Assembly (NCBI RefSeq): GCF_031085375.1
Contig: NZ_JAVCWF010000001.1
Location: forward strand, 2,046,001 to 2,110,000
Direction: 5' to 3'
Origin: Lactiplantibacillus brownii
Lineage (GTDB): Bacteria > Bacillota > Bacilli > Lactobacillales > Lactobacillaceae
Length of the DNA: 64,000 bases
Both the position numbers and the translations under genes were made by a program. Numbering within the stretch: the first letter of the stretch is position 1; each line of letters starts with the position of its first letter. Shown here piece after piece: positions 58,778-64,000 of this stretch. The notes below the pieces were generated by a model. That model saw nothing but the letters and a program-made list of their open reading frames with translations. It was not told the origin of the DNA and searched no databases.

Positions 58778-58826
58778 ATAGCCCCGAAACCAAGTCAATT
58801 TCACTTGGTTTCAGGGCTATTTTTCT
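58778..58826 (+). terminator. Terminator of the antiporter gene
   Basis: AGCCCCGAAACCAAGT / ACTTGGTTTCAGGGCT (58780-58795 and 58803-58818) then T-run. Confidence 0.85.
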
Positions 58827-58844
58827 TTATTGTCAGGAATTTTA

Positions 58845-58891
58845 ATGCCGCTTGATTGGTCTGGAACGTACTGGTCAACGACCGAACAACA
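58845..58891 (-). repeat. Minimal remnant of the structured repeat
   Basis: TGCCGCTTGATTGGTCTGGA is the right end of the element, and it is joined directly to ACGTACTGGTCAACGACCG, the left end inverted. The whole interior is gone. Only the two terminal segments (about 45 bp) remain. It sits before pyrB. Confidence 0.6.
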
Positions 58892-59003
58892 GGCTAAAGT
58901 AGTTGCGATAAGCCCATTATGTACCATTTCTTTACAAGTTCGTTATCAAATCTCGACATTGTGCGTGTAACCTACAAATTAAACTTACTTGGAGGCGCAA
59001 ACC

Positions 59004-59918
59004 ATGCAACATTTTATTACGAACGATGATTTATCTCTAGAAATAACGACTGCCGTGATCCAACGCGCGCATGCCATGGCACAGTCACCAGCTGATTTTC
59101 AAAACCTTGCTCGTCACCAACAATTAGCCACCCTCTTCTTCGAACCGAGTACCCGCACACGCCTGAGTTTTACTTCCGCCATGCACAGTTTGGGTGGGAC
59201 CGTGCTTGGTTTTGAATCCAGTAGCTCAACCTCCACAGCTAAAGGTGAATCTCTGATCGACACGATACGCGTTGTCTCACAATATGTTGATATTATTGCG
59301 TTACGCCATCCGCAAGCTGGTGCGGCTCAACTTGCTGCTAAATACGCTAGTGTGCCGGTCATCAATGCTGGCGATGGTGCGCACTTGCACCCTACCCAAA
59401 CGTTGGCCGACCTGACAACGATTGATCATTATAAGCATCGACTTAACCACCTCACAATTGCCTTTGCGGGAGACTTAAAGTACGGCCGTACCGTTCATTC
59501 ACTTGTGCAAGCCTTGATGCGCTACGGTCAGAATCGGTTTATCTTCGTCTCTCATCCAACCTTGAAGATTCCCGTCACTTTGCGCGCACAATTGGTTGCT
59601 AAAAACATTGCCTTTGAAGAAGTTACCAATTTTGCCGCAATTAACGTGCCACTGGATGCCCTCTATATGACACGCGTCCAAGCGGAACGTTTTGCAACTC
59701 CAGCCGCTTATGATGAAGTCAAAGACGCCATCCAACTCACGCCGGCACAACGCAATCTCCTCACACCAGAGACCCTATTGTTGCATCCGTTACCACGAGG
59801 TCATGAGTTACCAACCACTTTCGACACTTGGCCCCAAGCCCATTATTTTGATCAAGTGAAAGCGGGACGATTTGTGCGGATGGCATTAATCGAGACCTTA
59901 TTAGCACAAAATCATTAA
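59004..59918 (+). CDS. pyrB: Aspartate carbamoyltransferase
   Basis: 304 residues. Pyrimidine pathway enzyme making carbamoyl aspartate. Carbamoyl phosphate site FFEPSTRTRLSF, AKGESLIDTIRV, HPTQTLADL, the GDLKYGRTVHSL motif that distinguishes ATCase from OTCase, and LLHPLPRGHEL. No other pyr genes surround it, and no PyrR-like leader is seen. ATG 59004 after TTGGAGGCG. Convergent with the PIN gene with 1 base between stops. Confidence 0.93.
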   Translation: MQHFITNDDLSLEITTAVIQRAHAMAQSPADFQNLARHQQLATLFFEPSTRTRLSFTSAMHSLGGTVLGFESSSSTSTAKGESLIDTIRVVSQYVDIIALRHPQAGAAQLAAKYASVPVINAGDGAHLHPTQTLADLTTIDHYKHRLNHLTIAFAGDLKYGRTVHSLVQALMRYGQNRFIFVSHPTLKIPVTLRAQLVAKNIAFEEVTNFAAINVPLDALYMTRVQAERFATPAAYDEVKDAIQLTPAQRNLLTPETLLLHPLPRGHELPTTFDTWPQAHYFDQVKAGRFVRMALIETLLAQNH

Positions 59919-59919
59919 G

Positions 59920-60555
59920 TTATTTTGACTTCAACAACCGTTGATCAAAGTAGTCTAATTGCTGCTGTGCATAGTCGCTAGTTCCAACGACTGCTTTATA
60001 AAAAGTGCGCACAGCTTTGCGATTTGCCACTTGATTTTGGTAAGCCTTAACACAAAAATCAGCAACCGAATCTTGTTGGATCAACTTCTCCTGAGCTAAT
60101 GATTCATCAAAAATTGAATAATGTTCCTGTTCAATGACCGTACGAATATCAAAATCATTGGAACAAATTAAGCCAGTGTTTAACATCAGACATGTCGCTA
60201 AAATTGCAATTTCACCAAGATCAGCTGTATTCTTCACCCGAAGACCTTGTTGGCGACGATAGCGGTTCATCTTCAAGAAAGCAGTTGTAATAGCTTCTTT
60301 TCGAGTATTGTACACTTCTAAAGAAATTGACGAAAATTCTGCTGTTTCGAATAGTCGCCATGTGCCATCTGTCAAAAATGGTTGAATCAACTTTTGATTG
60401 TGTTGTGTGCGAACTTCTTTCCAAACATCCTCATGAACGATAATCTGTGGATAAACACTATTCAACCAATTCAAGATATCATATTTTTTAAAATTGCTCG
60501 CATAAAATAAAACGTTCGTATCAATAAAAACGGCCTTTTCACTATTAATCATCAT
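59920..60555 (-). CDS. PIN-domain protein
   Basis: About 211 residues. PIN-like nuclease: FIDTNVLFYASNF (first Asp), an internal DLGEIAILATCL (Glu) and ICSNDFDIRTVIEQ (Asp). It is longer than VapC toxins (about 130) and nearer the DUF4411-type PIN proteins that travel with ImmA/IrrE peptidases. It overlaps the ImmA/IrrE gene by 11 bases. ATG 60555 (or the next codon) is chosen; an ATG pair further upstream is in frame. RNase activity is presumed from the family only. Confidence 0.85.
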   Translation of the reverse strand: MMINSEKAVFIDTNVLFYASNFKKYDILNWLNSVYPQIIVHEDVWKEVRTQHNQKLIQPFLTDGTWRLFETAEFSSISLEVYNTRKEAITTAFLKMNRYRRQQGLRVKNTADLGEIAILATCLMLNTGLICSNDFDIRTVIEQEHYSIFDESLAQEKLIQQDSVADFCVKAYQNQVANRKAVRTFYKAVVGTSDYAQQQLDYFDQRLLKSK

Positions 60556-61321
60556 GCGTCGCCACATCATTCAATTGTTGCCGCCGCTGTGCCCACAACT
60601 TCGCTGCAACCGTTGGCTCGGCATGTGTCAACATCGTTGCGGCTTCATCTAAGGTCAATTGCTTTAATTTTAAAGCTTGTAACACTGCTCTTTTCAAAGC
60701 ACTAAAGCTAACGATAGGTTGAGGCTCATCTAATGGACTCATCACTAAATCAAGCCGGTTACGTGCTAATTTCCAGGCTCGCTCATCATAGGCTTGCAAC
60801 TCAGTTGAAACCCGTAAGCCAAGTTCCCGTAATCGCCGTGTCACAGCGACATATGGCATAGCAGACAAATCAGCTAATTGAATAATTGATAACACTGGAT
60901 TAAAATTTGCCTGATGTTTTGCCGCTTGCCAATAGCGCTTAACCAACATTTCAGGTAGCATCACGCTCGCGGCAAAGTGATCTGCCGCCCGTTCATTATT
61001 TAACTGACTGACTTGGTTGGCCGGCACCTGATTAGTCAAAACCAGCAAGTGCCATAACTCATGGGCAACACTAGAATATCGATTTCGCAGATTTTGTCGC
61101 GTATTGATTGCAACTTGTGAGATTCCTTGTGACCGAATTGTCGCACCAAAATACTCAGGATCAGCAACATCTTGATAGATCACTACCGCTTGTTCCATAA
61201 TAACGGTTTCGATACTCGCACCAATAAAAATCCAGTCACCAAAGTGATTAGCGACAAAACTATTGGCTTGCTTCTCAGCAATGCTGTCAGTCAATAACTC
61301 AATTTCATCCGTTAGTTTCAT
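60545..61321 (-). CDS. ImmA/IrrE family metallopeptidase
   Basis: 258 residues. Zinc motif HELWH (in AHELWHLLVLTN) with the second half NNERAADHFAASVMLP. Family peptidases cleave repressors or antitoxins, as ImmA cleaves ImmR. Overlaps the XRE gene by 17 bases and has CAGGAG before ATG 61321. In this cassette it probably acts on the XRE regulator or controls the PIN protein. Confidence 0.9.
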   Translation of the reverse strand: MKLTDEIELLTDSIAEKQANSFVANHFGDWIFIGASIETVIMEQAVVIYQDVADPEYFGATIRSQGISQVAINTRQNLRNRYSSVAHELWHLLVLTNQVPANQVSQLNNERAADHFAASVMLPEMLVKRYWQAAKHQANFNPVLSIIQLADLSAMPYVAVTRRLRELGLRVSTELQAYDERAWKLARNRLDLVMSPLDEPQPIVSFSALKRAVLQALKLKQLTLDEAATMLTHAEPTVAAKLWAQRRQQLNDVATHDD

Positions 61322-61661
61322 TTAAAGACTCCTGTTCAGTGACCAGATTGACATAACGATCTGCATCCATTAATAACTGAAGTAACGCATCTTGACCGGC
61401 CTTATTGGAAATTCTGCCACGTAATAAATAAGCCGGCTGGGTTGCTTTTGATGAATCTCTAGCTAGCTTTGTCGCCGAGACTCCGGTGAGTACAACCAAC
61501 TTTTCGATCAATGCCGGTTGTAATGACCGTTTCTGATTAAATAACTGACTCATATAGGCTGGCGTTATTCCTAAATATGTAGCCAAGAATTGATGACTAC
61601 GTTGATGATCTTTTAACCACCTATCAACATTCTTTAAAGTATTCACATCACTCTGAATCAT
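61305..61661 (-). CDS. XRE family transcriptional regulator
   Basis: 118 residues. HTH region about 25-65 (HQFLATYLGITPAYMSQLF), then a helical tail. First gene of the cassette. ATG 61661 follows GGAGGAAAAAC. Its own promoter has TATACT (61695-61690) and the perfect palindrome GTTAACGTTAAC (61705-61716) in the -35/-10 spacer, so it likely represses itself. Confidence 0.88.
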   Translation of the reverse strand: MIQSDVNTLKNVDRWLKDHQRSHQFLATYLGITPAYMSQLFNQKRSLQPALIEKLVVLTGVSATKLARDSSKATQPAYLLRGRISNKAGQDALLQLLMDADRYVNLVTEQESLNETNG

Positions 61662-61689
61662 GTTTTTCCTCCAATTTCTTGATAACTGA

Positions 61690-61752
61690 AGTATATCACG
61701 TCTTGTTAACGTTAACTAACTTTTTGAGATGTGTATCAAATGTGTTAACAAC
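61690..61752 (-). promoter_or_regulatory. Cassette promoter with operator GTTAACGTTAAC
   Basis: -10 TATACT at 61695-61690, 17 bases from TAGTTA (61718-61713). A 12-bp perfect palindrome lies at 61705-61716 and a further half-like GTTAACAACG at 61744-61753. The arrangement fits negative autoregulation by the XRE protein. Confidence 0.6.
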
Positions 61753-62370
61753 GTTTCCTTATTAGTAACGACACTGACGCTACCAACTGCGGCCAACTGC
61801 CATTGTGCCATTAGTCGGGTAAACTGAAAGCAATCAGTTAAATGGTGGGCGGCAATTGGACAGAATCAAAATGTGAACGACCGGCAAGTCGATGTTTTAA
61901 AACAACTTTGTGATTCATTCCAATTGACCTCATCTGTGACACTGTGGATCCCAACACGAACAATATCCGTAGAACGGTTGCGGCCACACTGCCCCAGGAG
62001 TCAAATCGTGTGCGTGTCTTCGCTCAACTTGACTCCTCTCATTGACATGTAACGGCGTGGTATTCAGCCTGCCAATCGTCCGGTTACCGGACAGTTGTGC
62101 TTGCCGTTATCAGGACTACCGTTGATATTCTCCAGTTAAACTTATCGTAACGTCTCATTTGGGCCAACTTACAACGACCACAGTAATTATGGCCATTTGA
62201 CCATGACCTTCGTCGACCACTAAATGATAATCATTACTCGCAGCCTGTACCTCCTCGTCAGTCAACTGTCCCCCATCGGCGGTTGCTGATGGTTATCATC
62301 TTACGAAGCTCACCTGTCAAATGTGTCAACGCGAGCAGCCATCATTTAACTGAAGTTGCCATTCCTAATT
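61753..62370. other. Unassigned region with coding-like fragments, possible decayed gene
   Basis: About 620 bases with no intact gene. Fragments on both strands read like protein: on the minus strand TADGGQLTDEEVQAASNDYH runs about 42 residues to a stop near 62159, and another frame has HNYCGRCKLAQMRRYDKF; on the plus strand GQNQNVNDRQVDVLKQLCDS. Several short inverted repeats (GGAGTCAA/TTGACTCC near 62006-62034; GTCCGGTTACCGGAC near 62079-62093). No family recognised. A terminator at 62371 has no matching gene. Confidence 0.4.
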
Positions 62371-62415
62371 AATCAGAACTAGCTGTCACCAGTGACAATT
62401 AGTTCTGATTTTTTT
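62371..62415 (+). terminator. Orphan plus-strand terminator
   Basis: AATCAGAACTA (62371-62381) / TAGTTCTGATT (62400-62410), inner TGTCAC/GTGACA, then 7 T. No gene on the plus strand ends upstream of it. Confidence 0.8.
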
Positions 62416-62501
62416 GACGAGTCACACTTGCGTTAGACTTACTCGAACATGCTAAGCTATAATAGTAAAACATGAATTAGTAGAAAGTGAGCGATTAATT
62501 A

Positions 62502-64000
62502 ATGGAAACGCCAATTTTAAACACAATTAATTCGCCAGCTGATTTAAAAAAATTAGCATTGCCCGAATTAACTCAATTAGCCACTGAAATCCGATCGGTC
62601 TTATTGAACAAAGTCAGCCAAACTGGCGGTCATGTCGGTCCCAACTTAGGGGTCGTAGAACTCACGATTGCTTTTCACACAGTCTTCAATTCGCCGATTG
62701 ATAAAGTCGTTTGGGATGTGTCTCACCAATCGTACACGCATAAAATTTTAACCGGACGTAAACGTGCTTGGTTGGACCCAGATCATTATGATGATGTGAG
62801 TGGCTATACAGCGCCAAGTGAAAGTGCCCATGATTTCTTCAATATCGGGCATACTTCAACTTCAATCGCCCTCGCGACTGGCATGGCCGTTGCCAGAGAT
62901 TTGCAACATCAGCCTGGCAACGTCATGGCTGTCATTGGTGATGGCTCATTATCTGGCGGTTTGGCCTTAGAAGGCTTAAACACCGCCGCCACACTGAAAA
63001 CGAACCTGATCATCTTAGTCAATGATAATGGTATGTCGATTGCCGAAGACCATGGTGGCTTATACGCCAACTTAAAATTGTTACGAGAAACGAACGGTCA
63101 AGCAGCCACAAATCTCTTTAAGGCCATGGGCTTAGATTATCGGTACGTCGCTGACGGTAATGATCTCGCTAGCATGCTCGCCGCCTTCAAAGCGGTGAAA
63201 GCTATCGATCACCCCATCGTTTTGCACGTTCATACGGAAAAAGGCCATGGTTATGCCCCCGCAATGACGCACAAAGAGGCCTTTCACTGGCATGTTCCTT
63301 TCGATCTAGCGACTGGCAAAACCTTAAACCCACAAACTGGTGACTCTTACAATGACGTGATCCACGCGACACTGGAACACGAATTGATTGACGAAAAGAC
63401 CCCTTTAACCGCTATTACCGCGGCTGTACCTGGCATTTACGACTTGAAACGATTTGGCAAACAGCACCCGGCGCGTTACTTTGACGTTGGTATCGCCGAA
63501 CAAGAATCAATCAGTTTTGCGGCTGGTCAAGCACAACAAGGCTTGCGACCAATCGTCTTTCATTCGGGAACTTTCCTGCAACGCGCGTACGATCAACTTT
63601 CCCATGATCTCGGTATCAACAAATTACCAGTGACCATTATGGTTGCTGGTGGCAGTATCAATGCTGGTGATCCGACTCACCAAGGAACCTTTGACGTCGC
63701 AATGCTTTCAAATATTCCCGGCTTAACTTACTTGGCACCAACCACTAAAGAAGAACTCGCGGCCATGATGCATTGGGCCTTACACCAAGACCAAGGTCCG
63801 GTTGCCATCCGAGTCCCTGGCAATGGCATCCATTCGGCGCCGCTCAAGACCTTCAACCCACAAAAAATGCAACCCTATCACGTGGGTCAAAAAGTTGCCC
63901 TACTTGGCGTTGGTAGCCTATTGCCGTTAGCCGAACAAGTCCAAGCCAGCTTACGCGAGCATGACATCGATGCCAGTGTCTATGATCCTCGTAATTTGTC
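62502..64000 (+). CDS. dxs: 1-deoxy-D-xylulose-5-phosphate synthase, partial
   Basis: TPP enzyme joining pyruvate and glyceraldehyde phosphate. 499 residues seen; the gene continues beyond the right edge. Motifs: TGGHVGPNLGVVELT, VWDVSHQSY, FNIGHTSTSIALATGMAVARD, the TPP motif VIGDGSLSGGLALEGLN, and the second-half DVGIAEQESISFAAG and APTTKEEL. The start region is shorter than in E. coli Dxs. Lactobacilli make isoprenoids by the mevalonate route, so Dxs here may serve thiamine or pyridoxal synthesis. ATG 62502 after GAAAGTGAG. Confidence 0.93.
   Translation, partial: METPILNTINSPADLKKLALPELTQLATEIRSVLLNKVSQTGGHVGPNLGVVELTIAFHTVFNSPIDKVVWDVSHQSYTHKILTGRKRAWLDPDHYDDVSGYTAPSESAHDFFNIGHTSTSIALATGMAVARDLQHQPGNVMAVIGDGSLSGGLALEGLNTAATLKTNLIILVNDNGMSIAEDHGGLYANLKLLRETNGQAATNLFKAMGLDYRYVADGNDLASMLAAFKAVKAIDHPIVLHVHTEKGHGYAPAMTHKEAFHWHVPFDLATGKTLNPQTGDSYNDVIHATLEHELIDEKTPLTAITAAVPGIYDLKRFGKQHPARYFDVGIAEQESISFAAGQAQQGLRPIVFHSGTFLQRAYDQLSHDLGINKLPVTIMVAGGSINAGDPTHQGTFDVAMLSNIPGLTYLAPTTKEELAAMMHWALHQDQGPVAIRVPGNGIHSAPLKTFNPQKMQPYHVGQKVALLGVGSLLPLAEQVQASLREHDIDASVYDPRNL

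Overview
The window is chromosomal DNA of a lactic acid bacterium, almost certainly a member of the Lactiplantibacillus plantarum group (species not resolved). The pointers are gene content and order (a Met-regulated metA-metY-hom operon, a complete hisZGDBHAFIEC operon, an E. faecalis-type NADH peroxidase, a cgh/penicillin-acylase family hydrolase, an orphan dxs in a mevalonate-pathway lineage), a cell-wall protein with the LPQTNE sortase signal used by this group, and AGGAGG-type ribosome binding sites with frequent TTG/GTG starts. I see no tRNA, rRNA, CRISPR array, prophage or complete insertion sequence.

Layout. 1-1181 is the N-terminal part of a GlcNAc-type PTS permease. 1403-6254 holds degV and the methionine operon (metA-metY-hom), read leftward from a strong promoter through a Met-type T-box. 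7070-10118 is a TrpXYZ-like ABC transporter behind a leader that looks like a peptide-coupled transcription attenuator. 10267-11740 is NADH peroxidase with a PerR-like palindrome over its promoter. 12418-14041 is a beta-hydroxyacid dehydrogenase and a TerC protein. 14739-22662 is the histidine operon with a His-type T-box, followed upstream by the PHP histidinol phosphatase. 23720-27363 carries VanZ-RDD, CorA, DUF1801 and asd. 27672-28641 is a degenerate stretch: an immunity-like small ORF and a secreted-peptide gene interrupted by a stop, overlapping a tiny membrane protein. 28995-33692 contains a choloylglycine-hydrolase family enzyme, a TMEM175 protein and an MmpL gene interrupted by an in-frame amber codon. 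34049-39509 carries an LPQTNE adhesin, a MerR/Old Yellow Enzyme pair, an unknown protein and a GNAT enzyme. 40260-49232 is envelope and general metabolism: an LtaS-type synthase, a membrane GDPD, a ferredoxin-NADP reductase, a lipase-like DUF915 protein, PPK2, a nitroreductase and a nucleoside hydrolase. 49356-51507 is an AT-rich Rgg/MFS pair. 51674-58735 holds LacI/HAD, RpiR, two Gfo/Idh/MocA oxidoreductases and a Na+/H+ antiporter. 59004-61661 is a lone aspartate carbamoyltransferase and an XRE - ImmA/IrrE - PIN three-gene cassette. 62502-64000 is the start of dxs.

How the genes connect. asd and hom supply homoserine. metA (with the Glu that marks acetyl-CoA specificity) and metY turn it into homocysteine. 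The ten his genes plus the PHP phosphatase give a whole histidine pathway; hisG is the short form that needs HisZ.

The most unusual feature is a dispersed, highly structured, non-coding repeat of about 390-540 bp with imperfect terminal inverted repeats. Copies lie at 11797-12338, 14299-14718, 33705-33847 (partial) and 39618-40008, with short remnants near 44498 and 58845. One closing stem shows a paired base change between copies. The Trp-type attenuator, the two in-frame nonsense codons and the XRE-ImmA-PIN cassette with a perfect operator palindrome are the next most interesting items.
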